Source: Thelonectria olida (lineage: Eukaryota > Ascomycota > Sordariomycetes > Hypocreales > Nectriaceae). Taken from it: 64,000 nucleotides of DNA. Shown here one piece after another: positions 33,314-46,012 of this stretch; position 1 is the first letter of the stretch, and every line of letters begins with the position of its first letter. Position numbers and translations under genes: made by a program. The notes under the pieces were generated by a model that saw only the letters and a program-made list of their open reading frames with translations, ran no database searches and had not been told where the DNA came from. The DNA lies in the NCBI GenBank assembly GCA_020736575.1, contig JAGPYM010000025.1:248001-312000 (forward strand), written 5' to 3'.

Positions 33314-33366
33314 CTTATCTCGACGTCGCAGCCCTCAGGTCGGGATGTGCTGATTCCCAGATAAGA
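33314..33366. promoter_or_regulatory. Two GATA (AreA-type) sites upstream of the permease
   Basis: CTTATCT (33314-33320) and AGATAAG (33359-33365) are HGATAR sites in opposite orientation, 213-265 bp before the permease ATG. Fungal permeases of this family are commonly under GATA-factor nitrogen control. Regulation here is inference from two short motifs. Confidence 0.4.
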
Positions 33367-35183
33367 AGTTGACTTGAAGCTTGGCATTATTACCCACAAA
33401 CCGAGGCCAGGAACGATATCAGAGGGCACAGGGATTGGTGCACGGCCTGGGCCAAACACTCGCCGGAGCTGGCGATGCCAAGTGCATCGCTGATACTTAC
33501 CTTGTTTCTAGTGTTCTTGGTAGGCCTCACCTCGGAAATGGCAGGCCACTCCTGGGCGCGGGGTACGTGGCGGAATCTGGGGTATCGCAGGCGTTCATGT
33601 TTGCATCTAGACCAAGCCAGGCCCTGGGAGAGGTGTCATATGCCAAATCTAGTCTAGCAATGCTTCTAGACCAGAGAAGCGGTTGGCGGGAGCAGGTTCC
33701 GGCGCGGTGGCTGTGATTGGCAACGTGGTGACTCCAATTGGAGGCCGAGGGCTGCGTATGACTCGTATTGCAGCCGCGGTGTTGGGCCTCCAAGGATATG
33801 GCATGTCAAATCGTGCTATTTTATGGTATATTCATGGCTGAGATGGTCGTATGCCTCATTATTACTGCATTTTATGTTGTTTGTCACGTTCGGTCAGCCT
33901 TGAACCGGAGGGGAGAGTCTACGAATGCAAAGGCCGTCGGCCAAGTAGTCCAAGAAAGACATGATCTTTTGAGGCCAAAATTCAAGGATTCCTTGCAATG
34001 AACCACCTGAGCTGACACTATTAGCAACGTATGTTTTGTCATCTCAAAAGTCAGCTCTCAGGTCGAGGCGTCTCCTATATGCGCGACCACTAGGAGCGAG
34101 CCGCGGACTGGCCGTGTCAACACCACCCAAGCGAAATTAGAGTCATTTTCGAAATAGCTTCGATATGACCAGAGATATATGGCAAGACATTCAATCTTTC
34201 CTGTGTGGAGCTGCGATTGTGATTCGAGAGTTCGTCGCTCTCCTAGACGCCCAATTTCGTCTCGACGTTGCCATCGCGAATCCCCGCATTGCCCCAAGAT
34301 TTGAGATCGTGACTCCATCAAGATGGCGAGCCCATTTCCCCAGAGCTATTACATAAAAGAAACATGGAAAGAAGCCATCGTCATGTCATCCGCCAGGCTC
34401 ATCAAGGGTTCAAATCCAACCATGCGAAGCGCATTGGTAAGAACACGAAGCGAGCGACCAGGCACCTTGGCGGGGCGGGAGGAGTCCTATTAGGAGAAGT
34501 TCCGAGCGAGCCATGACCGGTCCGTTTCGCTGTGGCCTTCTCTTCTCGATGTCCCTAGTTGGCCGGTTCGCAGGGTGTCATTGCCAAGTTGCCAAGCTAG
34601 CGGCTGACGAGTTTGATATGTGGGCCTTTGTCTCGCGCGAACATTGATGTCATTTCGAGCGATAAAAGCCCAATATGAAAAACCAGGACTAGTCAGCGGC
34701 AAAGAGGATTCCCTTCTACCGAGAATTTGAAAGGCAGATAAGTTATCAGTGGCCCCGACTGTTCGTTCGCTCCCAGTTCCCTCCAGCTCGTACAAATTGC
34801 CTATCGGCCATCAGCATTCGTGTAGTCCAATTACCGCATCGTGCTCTCTAAGACTGCTTATCTACGCGAAGCTTATCGTAACCCCCCCTTGATAAAGTTG
34901 TGCGCTGACTGACGGGGCACCAAAAGCTAGGGTACTTGGCTGACTCTCAATGTTTTTCATATGACCCAATGGTGCCCATTCAAGAAAGAACATTTAGAAA
35001 CTTGTTCATAGTGCGATCGGGCTTGCTTCCCGTCATAACATTCTTAAAAACTGATCGAACTTATGCGACAAAGGCCGCTTGGTTCCCCTCGCCGTGTCAC
35101 CCGAAATAGGTCATAAACAAGGGATGAGGGCTCCGCGGGCCAAGAGAGCTGTATGCCAGGTCGGCGGGAAGAAGGGTGTTGTG
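33367..35183. other. Gene-poor intergenic region
   Basis: No supported gene in 1.8 kb. Frames at 33381-33716 and 33768-34001 have no domain character. A tRNA B-box-like string near 34407 lacks a cloverleaf. Confidence 0.4.
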
Positions 35184-35315
35184 CTAGGCGTTGTCGAACT
35201 CGTCCATGCCGGCCACATCTTTGCTTTCGTCCCAGTCGAACAGAGGCTTTTTCTCATCCTCTTTTTCCATCCGAGCCATCTTTGGTGGGCCGGGTTTGCC
35301 GTACACCTCAAAACA
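35184..35315 (-). pseudogene. Unidentified C-terminal coding fragment
   Basis: One minus-strand frame that opens just after a stop reads YGKPGPPKMARMEKEDE and then KPLFDWDESKDV to a TAG at 35186-35184. The strongly biased, charged composition looks like a true protein C-terminus. Upstream, the frame is closed, and only a possible splice acceptor (TTTTGAG) precedes it. I do not recognise the family. It is probably a leftover last exon. Confidence 0.3.
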
Positions 35316-35548
35316 GTATGGAAGTCAATAATATTCCATATACTGTTGGCCCCGCTGTGAGTGAGTACACAGGTATTCAATATCATAACTCTTTAATTGT
35401 CTTCTGTAAGCTCCTAGTAAGAGGTTTGTTCAGTCAAGTAGAAAGAGTTGGCCGAATAACTGTCTGGGAGTCAAGCCATTCATCAACACAACAACTCAAT
35501 CCTCTCTTATAACTCAACATACTTATATAATGTCTGCATAGAGGGTTC

Positions 35549-37812
35549 TTAACCAGAACCTTTACATCCCATGTCTCTGATACTAACCGCTCTACTAACC
35601 GCATTGCCCACGCATCTCTTCTGGAACACACCGGTACGGAATTTGGCGGTCCACTCGCGGCCGTCGTCGCCAAGGCCGTAATCGAAGCTCCACGTATCAA
35701 GCAGTGGTGCAGAGCCCTTGATCTCGTTCTCGAGCGACTTGCTGTAGTCAGAACTCGCCTAACCGTGACTCTAGACCTAGTACTCACTGAAAAGCACTTT
35801 GTAGGTGCTGTCGCAGCCCGCCTGCTTGCCATTATTGGTAGCTGCGCGTAAGGAGCCGGGGGATACACCATACGTAGCGCCTGCGACAGTTATCAAGCCT
35901 CTGCCCTTGTAGTTGGCTGGGTTAATATCGGACGGGAAATCGCAGTCGTCTACAGCCATCATGAGGTACTTGACGCAGTTGTCTCCGTTTTGCTTGACGC
36001 TAAAACCTGGCTCAAAAGACATGGAGAGGGTGACCTTGCCGGGCGTGCCTTCGTTGTAAATACGCGAATACCCTGTACGCGCTCCCAACTTCCCTGGTCA
36101 GATTGGAGATAGGCCTTGAGGTTCTTGACATGGTCACCGTCGCTAGTATCAAACGGCGCCGTTTCGTACGAGAGAAGATTGGCAATCTCGCCAGCAACCA
36201 GCGGCCCAACTGAGTAAGTTGGGATTAGCGCGTATTCATGCATAGGCTGAGCACCTGCAGAGACATACCAAACGATGTACCATCATCCTCAACAGGGTCG
36301 TCTCCGTCTCTCGGCAGGCAAAGAACGTCTTCACCTACGGCGTGAATCGTAACGTGAGGGCCAGCTTTAGAGAACTCGGACTTTTCGCCTCGGGAACTGA
36401 CAGAGCCAACCACAATGAGTAGGAGATCAGGCCCTTCCAGTAATGCTGGATACTCGTCCACCTCATCATTCTCAAATTCGTCGTCAATATTGCCCGAGAT
36501 ACAGACAAAAGGGACGTCCCTGGCGAACAGGTTCTCAAGTTGCACCCTGACGTTCGTTATCAGGTCATCTTCCCAGTCGTGGTCCATAGTTAGGGACATA
36601 GTAACGATGCTTTTCTTGCGTCGGTCAGGATTTTCGTCAAGATCCTTTAGAATCAGATCTAGCGCTTCCTCAAATTCTCTGGAATAAACGGAGTGAAGCC
36701 TGACTACGATGAGGGCAGCCTTCTTGGAAGCGCCAATTGGGTTCCGAGCGCTTTCCCCGCGTTGCAGGTGCCATGCGAGGGTTGTTCTTCATCGTCATCT
36801 ATTGAAGGTTCATCACCGCTTTTAGATAGCCGCTTTGATAAGGAGGTGCTCTGGGACAACATTTGGGAATTCCTGGCTGCGTTAAAGACTTCACAGCTCA
36901 ATGGCTCGAGGCACTGGCTTACCTTGCTCTGAGCCTTGACGGCTACACCTGTCTCGATATGGTACGCATAGCTTGCACCTCCCGCATGGTTCTGATATAC
37001 GTAGTTCTTGAGATCCTCCAAGTTTGGAATTGCACCAAAAGCGAAAGTTAATTAGTATTGTGTGCCGTCGGTGGCTGTCAGTCAGGCTATCCATCCCACT
37101 TACCTGGGCTGGCTGACGGCAATCAACTCAGAACAGCGTTCCTTTGCGTTTCGTACATGATATCTCGCTTCCTCAAGGGGCCCGATAGCTTCGGAGAAGT
37201 TGATGGTTTTGGAAGTCCACGAACCATGCGACATCGCCTGCCCTTGTGAGTTCGATGCACGGAGCTAACGCCCTCAATCCCCTCGACCTGCTCCACCTGG
37301 TCACTTGTCAAGAAGGCCGCCCAGTTCCGAACCTTTCCACCCCATATCATAGGTTCCTTGACACTGTCATCAAGAAGAGCCTTGAGGGAGGCGCCAGTTA
37401 TATTGCATTGGTCCAGATTCCAACCATCGACAGGGTAGATTACATACTTGTCTCCTGTAGGAGGGTCTTGTCGCCGCAGCTTGTTTCTGTGACGCGCAGG
37501 GACCTCAAGCTTGGTCACTCGAATGATGCCGTCATGACCCTCTAGCTTGGAAACCTGACTTGGTGAGGCCTCGACTGTCCACGAGACTAACTGCTCATTG
37601 ACGTCTGTCCAGGGGTGGAGGTCATCATTCCCAACAGTTGATTTGATAAAGTCGATAGTTGCAGAAGTATCGGTACCTTGTTTGGGAAATACGGTGTAAA
37701 GATCTTTGCCAGGCGCAGTGGCCCTTTTGGATACGTGATTCATATTAGCAGTAGTTGATTCTGGGATAAGAACCAACAGAAGACAAGACAGAAGTAAAAT
37801 GTGTAACTTCAT
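35549..37812 (-). pseudogene. Broken secreted subtilisin-like (S8) peptidase
   Basis: The N-terminus is intact: a signal peptide (MKLHILLLSCLLLVLIP) and a propeptide-like region to residue about 215. A TGA at 37125-37123 then stops the frame. Further downstream the catalytic domain is recognisable in several frames: DLKNYVYQNHAGG, HIETGVAV (Glu where the catalytic Asp is expected), SHGTCNAGKAL with the His, and DDGTSF joined over an intron to GPLVAGEIANLL with the Ser. Frameshifts occur near 36744 and near 36060, and the C-terminal domain (FEPGFSVKQNGDNCVKYLMM) runs to a TAA at 35551-35549 after a shortened 29-nt gap. Several independent lesions point to a pseudogene. Confidence 0.75.
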
Positions 37813-39277
37813 ATTGCACGTTGAGTGGGGGGGAATAATTGATCGTTAATTAGTGTAAGTCGAGTGATCGATTTTCTTCTTTCCAAGGCAGTATACTGAG
37901 GCATTTATTCAAAGAAGAATGAACAGAAAAAGAGACCAAGAACGCCTTCCACTGCTCTGAACGTACCTGGACTGTCCTCTTGTCGTCGCGGAGACACCTT
38001 GGCGGGAAGACATGATGGGCGCCAGCCGCGGTGGTACGAGCTCTTCGTTTTGAGTAATACTCAAGTCCTACTCGATCAGGCGAGAGTACTGAAGTAGGCA
38101 ATGACTTGGTGGGATGATGCAAGTGTGATAGTGAAGCGTTGCTGAGCGCGAGTTCAATGTGCGCAAGTTTTTGAGACAGGCAGACGGATCAGCTTCGTGT
38201 GCCCTTGGTAATTCTATATACGCACATAATGAAAGGGAAACCCCGCTTGCTAAGTTAGCTTTTAAAATGACACCTCTTTCTCTTACATATATCCCACCCG
38301 GATGGCCTTGCTTCGTATCCATGGTGACGTAAGTTGGGGTTTAAGGTTGCTCAAGTGTTGGTCAGATGACCTAAAAGTAACGTCTGAGCCTCGGTGGACA
38401 GAATACACAAGACGAGAGAATACAGAATTAGGTCATGCTTGACGCAATGTACACAGCCAGAGAAACAAACATAGTAGTACCCGTCAGAGAACACATCAAG
38501 CCTCTCTTGCGGGGTTGGACAAGTTGCGCTGTACGTACATGGAATGGTAAATAAAGCTTGCCAAAATAGTTCAACACGGCAGTTGGAGCTGACGCAAGAC
38601 ATAGCATAATCAGATCATGTTCTAGATAACAAGCGTACACGTATAGATGAAGTTAGACTAACCATCCGCCGAGCCGAGGAGAGTTTGACCATGATTTGTA
38701 ATTTCCATTGATACACGCGTGTGGATGTGTAAGTGTGAGGGCGACGTAAGCTCGGCACTTGAGCTTTTGATTCGGCACTTGACTATGGAGAATGTATGTA
38801 CTAATGCCCTGATATGACAAAGTGAAATTCTGTTTTGTCAAAAAGCGACAAAGTAAGGGTTGCGTTCTTCCAAGATCAGCGGGTTCAGTCTTATTATTTT
38901 GGTCCGTATAACACTACGCTGGCATGGCATTTATTAGCTAACAGGTTTGTGTTGTTCTGAAAGGGACGCCCAGTGAGTGGCTCCGGTCCATTATTGACAT
39001 GTGATATCATTGGAGGCCCAACAGTATGGACTAAGTAGATCAAATACGTATGAGGCTGGGATAGTCTTGGGATATGGGAAGTCAGAAAATACAGTCATCG
39101 ATCAGAGTAACGACGCCTGGCTCAGTAACTTTGTACACAAAAAAGGAATTTGCTGACTGCAAAGAGGGCGACGGTCAAGCAGTCAGGAGGATAACGATAC
39201 TCTTGGGCATGGTAAAGACCGGAGGCGTAATAAGTCAGCCTCAGTTTATTTCGACCCTCCATCAGGCTTTCCCATTG
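37813..39277. other. Intergenic
   Basis: Promoter of the subtilase relic plus about 1 kb without a supported gene. Short minus-strand frames (38122-37850, 38602-38351) have no family character. Confidence 0.45.
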
Positions 39278-41422
39278 TTAACATGCCGACTCCAAATCTG
39301 CTGTCATATCATCCAACAACTGCAAGCAGGACTTTGTATCCTCATTCTCCTTTCCAAGTACGAGTGCGTAAACGTTTGCGCAATCCTTCATCAAGGCCCT
39401 CCCTTGCAATTTGTTGCCTGACTCGTAGTGCATAATAGCCAGGCTTTTCATTGCCGCCATCGTGTCAGGATGGTCCGCAGCTAGCAGTCGTTGTCTGTCC
39501 ATGAAAACGGAACTTATGAGTCTTTGAGCTTCGCTACATCGGCCCTGTTTGTGGTAGGCTGTCGCCAAGTTCGCCTGGCTTGTCAGTGTATGAGGATGCT
39601 GTGGGCCCAGGACTTTGATTCTGCCCTCCCATGCTCTCTTATGGAGGTCTCCTGCCTCTTTCCATTGACCCAGATGGCCAAGCACCAACCCCAAAGTATC
39701 GATACTTGACAGGGTCCCGGGCATCTCAGGTCCTAGTATCCTCTCCTTCATCTCTATAACTTTGATCTCATTCTTCTTTGCGTCATCCCAACGCTCCTGG
39801 CGCCGATATATTGTTCCCAGATTTTCCATAATGCCCACCATTTCTGGATGTTCTGTCCCCAAACTCTCTTCGAACTCCTCAATGACGTTCGAGTACAGCT
39901 TTTCTGCCTGTTCATTCTCGCCACGGTGTTGATGCTGTGCGGCTATCTTATTCAGAGTGCGTATCCTTTGCAACACCGTTTTTTGGCCTTCCTCGCCAGA
40001 TGGTTTCTCCTCATTGTCTTCTTTGATCTCTAACCCCTCTATATTTAGAGGTATAGCCGACAGTGCGAGCTGCTGCAAGTGCCGTGCAACATGTTTGCAG
40101 AACGCTTCGGAGTTGGAAGCAGAGTCTGGCTCTGAATCCCAGGAGCTACATAGCGGACAGGAATCGCGCCCAAAACGTTGTATTGGGCGGTCACACATAT
40201 TGACCAGCGGCTCCATCTGGGATTTCGCCATATCCCTTGCATGTCTCTGTTCGAAATGGCGGCGCAGTCTAGCCTGAGTGTCGACTTGGGTGAGACATTT
40301 TGGACAGTGCCACTCTCTTCGGTGTGAGTCCATCTCGTGTCGAAACCACTCGTGGCGTGTCTTGAAGAGGCCTTGAGAGCAGCCTTCAAATGTGCAAACG
40401 TAAGGTTGCAGGTCAGTGAAGATGTGCCGCCTAACATATGATGGTTAGCCCAACTGATATCTAGAAACGTGCCCGGGAAGAGATCAGCTTGAGACGTACC
40501 GCCAATCGGAGTTCTGTCGGAACTTCTGTATCGTCCGGCAAAGTGGACATTCGACGAACTCGTCGTACCTTAGCTCAACACCCTTAAAGATGATACGTTC
40601 CAGGTCAAGAATCCCGACTTCATCGGTACCATCGTTGTTGAAGACGGTCAAGAATGAAGTAGCATTTGTTCTGGTGCTGTGGCTGGAAGTAGCCTGTATT
40701 TGTTCAGGAACGAAGACACTGCCCTCGGTCTCGTTGTACGTAGTTGCTTTGGTGGAGGCTGTGTCGACACCTGGGGCGTTAGCAAGATGCACTGCATCGG
40801 CTTGCAGCTTTTGCTGATGTATCTGGCGGAATCGAATGTATTCCCGACGCTGCGCGATGGAGTTGCCTATTCGATCTGCGAGCCACGGTCGATCTTTGAG
40901 TTTTGGGAACAGGTCTATCGTATGCCTGACGTCGAGTGATGCGTCGGGGGCTCGAGATTCACGTCCAGTTGGGGTTTCTCTGCCATACGGCTGCCGTCGC
41001 CGTAGAAAAATGGAATACCGGAACAGGTCCGTTATTGATGATCGAATGTCGAGCGTCAACTCTTCCAGCTCTGTCGTAGAACCCTCGGAAGCCCCTGCAT
41101 CGATCGTCTCGGCTGCAGCAGTCCTATTGGGAAGTTTCCCGCTCATAATCTCGAAGGCTATCTCGAGGGATTCCATCATCCCCTCCAGAACATCGATTAT
41201 CGCTTTCCGAACCTTTGGCGCATCTCGAAGTCGCGAGTCCAGAGAACTTGCGGAAGTCGGCTCCCGAAGCGCACCGATGTTCCTTGACCATACTCTAAAT
41301 CGTCCTTGTTCTCGTTCGAGGGCGTCCCGAAGATTCTCTGAACTGTTGGCTTCTCCATGATCGGCGCATATATGTTCGAATGTCTGTTCACAGCTCTGAC
41401 TTAGCTCACATAGTGTAGTCAT
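39278..41422 (-). CDS. C2H2 zinc-finger and TPR (kinesin-light-chain-like) protein
   Basis: Predicted 691-aa protein from two exons (41422-40500 and 40430-39278). I start at MTTLCELSQSC because relatives begin there. Residues 1-280 are a helical N-terminal domain. Then comes a C2H2-rich block: VECPLCRTIQKF, DWRRHIFTDLQPYVC (formed across the intron), FKTRHEWFRHEMDSHRREW and WHCPKCLTQ. From about residue 470, four TPR_12 units of kinesin-light-chain type (LGPQHPHTLTSQANLATAY) reach the C-terminus. This architecture is common in fungal NLR-related and incompatibility loci, and the function of the family is not established. It is divergent to the DUF7580-type gene with 352 bp between start codons, which suggests shared regulation. 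Confidence 0.87.
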
Positions 41423-41774
41423 GTCTGAGGGCCTGTCGCTCGTGAGTCGTCCTTCTCCGACTCTCAGTAGGAAGCATGAAGTTCCCAGGACCATGGGTGG
41501 ATGGTTGAAACTCGCACTGAGGTTGGAGTCGAAGAGGGGCAAGGCTCAACGGCCCAATAACGTGACCAGGCTGAGTTTAGCCTTGCTAGCAATGGCGTTC
41601 GCGTCTGCAATCGCAAACCCCGCCACGTCGCTGACGCTGGACACAATATGAATGCCCTTTGCTCCATCCCTCACCTATTCCGCCCCGAGAACAAGTATCC
41701 TGCGTCGTAGCGAAATTTGGACGGAATTTTTCATACTCTTTGCTCATCGCTCCACAGACGAACATTCGGTCCCA
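41423..41774. promoter_or_regulatory. Shared divergent promoter of the C2H2-TPR and DUF7580-type genes
   Basis: This 352-bp gap separates two start codons facing away from each other. No specific binding motif was identified. Confidence 0.5.
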
Positions 41775-43749
41775 ATGTCGGGATTCGAGATCGTTGGCCT
41801 TGTTCTGGGCGGGCTTCCTCTAGCAATTGAAGCGACCAAAGGTCTCGAATCCTACCTCAAGGGAATAAAGGCGGCATGGTTGTTCCGAAGACATTTCAAA
41901 GAATTTATTCGAGCAGTCACAATTGAGGAAATTTTTTTCACCCAAAATATCGACCTGCTCCTTGCGCCGCTTGATCTCTCCGACAACGAGCGCCAAGCGC
42001 TCAAAGATTCACAGACGTCAAATCTCTGGCATCATCCAGATATCGTGGATAAGATTAGACAGCATCATAAAGAGGCATTGCCAGTTTGCACACGGTTACT
42101 CAGAGAATTGGATGATTCGCTTAAGGCGCTTTACAAGGTCCTACCCATCAAGAACGGAAAGGTGAGCACCCTTCTCTAAGCCCTCGCTAGTTCCATGGCC
42201 GCATCAATTAACACGATTGAAGGTGTCGCTACCACCGCCAGGCACCGTCGAATCTGAAGTTCTCAGATTGTGCATCAGCTTCAAGCAAAGTAAGAAAGCT
42301 GCTCTTGAGAGCATCAGCACGACAAACAAGGAGTTGGAGAGAATACTGAACAATGCCAACAATATCGCATTCATGACACGTGCGGGCCCAACATCATCAA
42401 GATCAGTGGATGTGATGCCCTTGATAAAACTTCAAAAACAGTCACAGGCACTCTTTCGGGCACTAAGATCCGGCATTCGCTGCCCTTGCAATCATCGACA
42501 CAGATGCGGCCTCTCAGCTCAGTGGGAAAGGTCGATGCGATGTATCTCAGGACCGACACTGAACCTGCTGATTGATGAACCCGAAGGACGGAAGCAGGTC
42601 AGATGGGAAGTGGAAGCGGTGGATCGATCGACAGTCTCGACACATTTGTCGAACGGCAAAGCGCAACATGGCATTGACCAGATGCATGAACTAGACCGCC
42701 AAGTTGATTTCCAGGAACAGAGAAAACACTTCACTCGGGCGGCACAAGATGGGAACTCCGGAGTGCTTGCCCTCTCGGCTGTTGCGGTCGTGACAAATCC
42801 TGCACAGCCAAATTCCGAGAGCATCTGGGCGCATAGCCGCAGGAAGCTAATAAATCCTGTGAAGGCTATGAAATCGGCTCTCAAAGGCTCGACGGCTGGT
42901 TCATCGAGTGGAAGCCAAACGCAAACTATCCAGGCCCAAGTGGCTCAGCTAGAATTGACCCCAGCCCTTACCCCAAAGAAACAGGTCCAGATGGCTGTCC
43001 CCCCTGCGCCCACCAGACCGAACTCATCTCTAAGCAATATTTGCAACTTCATCACCACAGCTCCCCAGAGCGACAAATTCCTCGGCACGATAGAGGCTGA
43101 CCACCATGATATCGGGCTGTACCTCGAGCCACGATCACAGAAACGGCTACTAGATGCCCAGAACGAAACGATGGAGAGTTTTTGGACGTCCACCAAGGAC
43201 CTCGCTGCTCGTCTCCGCGTTGGGCTCTCCGTGGCTGTCACACTTCTCAGCCTTGGTACGTCAGCCTGGGTGCCTCCAAATTGGACTCAGGAGGACATCT
43301 TCCTCATGCAACACAGAAATACCCACAATGATGGAGTGGTGACGTTTGGTCCCTATTTCAAGCATGCATGTCTATCAACCACATTGCGAATCGACCCAAG
43401 AGGTGTAGAACCCCATGCAGAGATGGCCCTCTTTGCACTCGGCGTGTTCCTACTAGAACTGCACTATCGGGAAACTCTGCAAGAGTCACCATACTGGGCC
43501 ATGCATTGCCCAGGAGGTCGACCAGACGAAGGGACCGCCAAAGCTGCTGCTCATGACTGGTACGAGGAACTTGCAATGGATCCAGCGCTGGAAGAAGGAC
43601 TGGCGGATCCGATACGGCGGTGCATTGGGATCAAGTTTTCGACGCTTGCGGATCTGGGGAAGAGTGAGTTTCTACGGGATGTTGTTGAGACGGTCGTGCA
43701 GCCTTTGGAAGAGTATATTGACCAATTGGGTGGGGGAACTAGGTATTGA
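41775..43749 (+). CDS. DUF7580-type fungal protein (prion/NLR-associated)
   Basis: Predicted 637-aa protein from two exons (41775-42161 and 42223-43749). The start MSGFEIVGLVLGGLPLAIEA is the typical N-terminus of a large fungal family associated with HeLo-like and NLR effectors. Helical segments continue to residue about 190. A basic/low-complexity linker follows. The C-terminal 250 residues hold the DUF7580 signature: VGLSVAVTLLSLGTSAWVP, HAEMALFALGVFLLELHY and RRCIGIKFSTLAD. That part resembles a reduced kinase-like lobe without catalytic residues. The role is unknown; association with non-self recognition is inferred from family context. It is the divergent partner of the C2H2-TPR gene. 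Confidence 0.85.
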
Positions 43750-44567
43750 CGGATGGTGAATATCTTATGCATGGAGCGTGAACAGCAGGCATTCGCCCCC
43801 TTCCACCATCACAAGGGTTACACCTGCTCCCCCAAAAGCCTACATGTCCATACTTAAACTCGTCCAAGACCTTGGTGCTCGTACCCAAACCTTGCTCACG
43901 GCTGGCTGAGATACTCCGAGAAGGTTTAGATAAGCTAGGCTGGGTGTTTGGCAATCTTGTTACCCGCAGACGATGGTTACCCGCATGCAATCACTTAGCT
44001 TCCATCACCTTGTACTTTAATCTGTAGTGGACAACCAGTTATCCTGGGTAGATCAGAGATCAGACCAGTACGCGCAGAAGCAAAAGCTTAACAGGAAGCT
44101 TAATTTTTGCATCGATTGCATGGTTCTCAAGCGAGATTAGAAGGTGGAGAAAAGGCGATCCTTTGTGCCTGCGTGGTTGGTGAAGCATGCAGACAAGATC
44201 GACTCTTCCCCACCAGCCCGGGGTCTTCCCCCATGTCCCAGAGCGTGTGAATGGTTGGCGGGTTGACAGGGAATTCGGAGTTGGATAATCTGAGACAGTA
44301 GATAGAGCTTCAACCAACAAGAGGATTCTTAAGGCCCGATTAGGCTGATTCAAGTATAAAGCTGTTGGTTAATACATCCGCATGGGTGAATGTCATACGA
44401 CACTGCGCCCCCCCCCCCTGGCATACAACACCATGGGTACAAAAGGAAGTGCACCCCTATTGACTTGTTTACGTGTATTTCGTTTACGGAGCCTATCAAG
44501 ATTCCCTTCGAAGTCTTTCTTTTGGTTGACCCCTCCATCGCCCGGTGGGCTTCAAGTTGTCCCAGAT
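43750..44567. other. Intergenic
   Basis: No gene supported. Contains an 11-base cytosine run at 44408-44418, a likely length-variable homopolymer about 150 bp before the wall-protein start codon. Confidence 0.5.
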
Positions 44568-46012
44568 ATGAAGCACACGCGCTGTCTTCTGGCGTCGCTC
44601 CTCGGCCTTGCCAGCAATCGTGAGTCTTCAATCCTCTAACTGCATGCGCTAATAGCTCACCTCTCCGCCCACTTTGAGAAGCTGCGGCTGCTATCGATTG
44701 TGGCAAAAATATTACCATCGAGAACGCGGCCAACGCCAGTCAAGTCCGCAAGGCTTGCAGTACGATAGGCGGCGATCTGCTTCTTTCTACCGCCATTCCC
44801 GAATCCGACGACATCAACCTGGACGGCGTCGAAGCTGTGCTGGGGAGCATTATACACAATGGATGCTTTCCAGACGAAGAGGGATGCGACCAAACCACCT
44901 CGTCGCTCTATGACATTTCCAGTTCCACGTTGCGAACTGTTAGCGGTAGCATCATATTTCGAAACTATGATGGTGTCGGAAAACTACTGCTTCCCAGCCT
45001 TGAAGTGGTAAATGGCTCTGTCTTTCTCTCGGGCCTTCTCAATCTCACCCATTTAGACGTGACCAATCTAGCATATACTGGGGATTTTAGCTTGAATGCT
45101 CCGGTTCTTGAGCAACTTGACATTGACGGCCTTCGAGGATTTACAGACGAAATCGCTGGTGTCATCATCTCGGACGTCGGTTCCATCGATTCCGTCGACG
45201 CCTTCTTCGATCACCCTCTTCAGGTTGAAAGCCCCGACGGGAATTCCGATATAAGAGTCACTATTCGCAATTCGACTAATATCCGGAATGTTACAGTAGC
45301 CTGGCCCTATATCAGTAAAATGATGATCTACAACAAAGACATAGCCGTCACGCTCGGAGGCTCCTCGACAGAGTCCATGCACATCGACAGTCTGACTATT
45401 CCAACTGGCTTCCATCGCGACTCGAAACTACAGAATCTTACCGTGGGACGCGTGGAATTTACGGAAACTAGCGCTGTTGAGAAAATTACTCTCCCATTTG
45501 ACGATCTCGCTTATGCTGAGATTAATGACAACTCTGAGGAATCCAAATTGAGGACCATAGTCCTGCCTCCTGAAGCCGCGAATTGGACCAACCACCAGCT
45601 GTCTCTCAGTGCCAGATCTCTCGTCTTCAGAGAGTACGACGATGACAATTCAAAGATCTGGTATTGGCCAGCCAAGATGAAACGTATTTCGCTAGAAGGA
45701 ATCATATCAGCTAACTTTTTGTGAGTTTTTCATCACTTGAGAATTAAGCAGGCGTCATCAACTCACACTCTGTTTAGCGATTCGTTCTTCGAAAGGAACA
45801 CTACAGTTACTGAGAGGATATACGTTCGCGATAACTCTGCAGGGTTTAACTGCACTGCTTTTGAGGAAAAACTTGGTTCCAATGCGCCAGGCGATTTTCA
45901 CTGCCTGACAGATTTTCCGGGTGATGATTCAGCGGGTTCGGGTTTAAGATTGTGGTCGTTTCAACTGCAGGTAGCCGTTACACTAGCAGTCATGCTTGTG
46001 TTTCTAGGATGA
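44568..46012 (+). CDS. GPI-anchored Ecm33/receptor-L-domain-like cell-wall protein
   Basis: Predicted 441-aa secreted protein from three exons (44568-44619, 44682-45720 and 45778-46012). A signal peptide (KHTRCLLASLLGLAS) is cleaved near residue 20. The mature part is a beta-solenoid-like series of hydrophobic strands with many N-x-S/T sequons (NASQ, NGSV, NLTH, NSTN). It includes the Ecm33-type opening DCGKNITIENAANAS and the segment TIGGDLLLST. The C-terminus has a small-residue region (DDSAGSG) followed by a hydrophobic tail (LQVAVTLAVMLVFLG), a standard GPI-attachment signal. Ecm33-family proteins support wall integrity. Placement in the family is by architecture, not close identity. Confidence 0.82.

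Noticed and set aside
34400..34420. tRNA B-box-like string (GGTTCAAATCC)
   Set aside because: No matching A-box, acceptor stem or anticodon arm could be drawn upstream; treated as chance.
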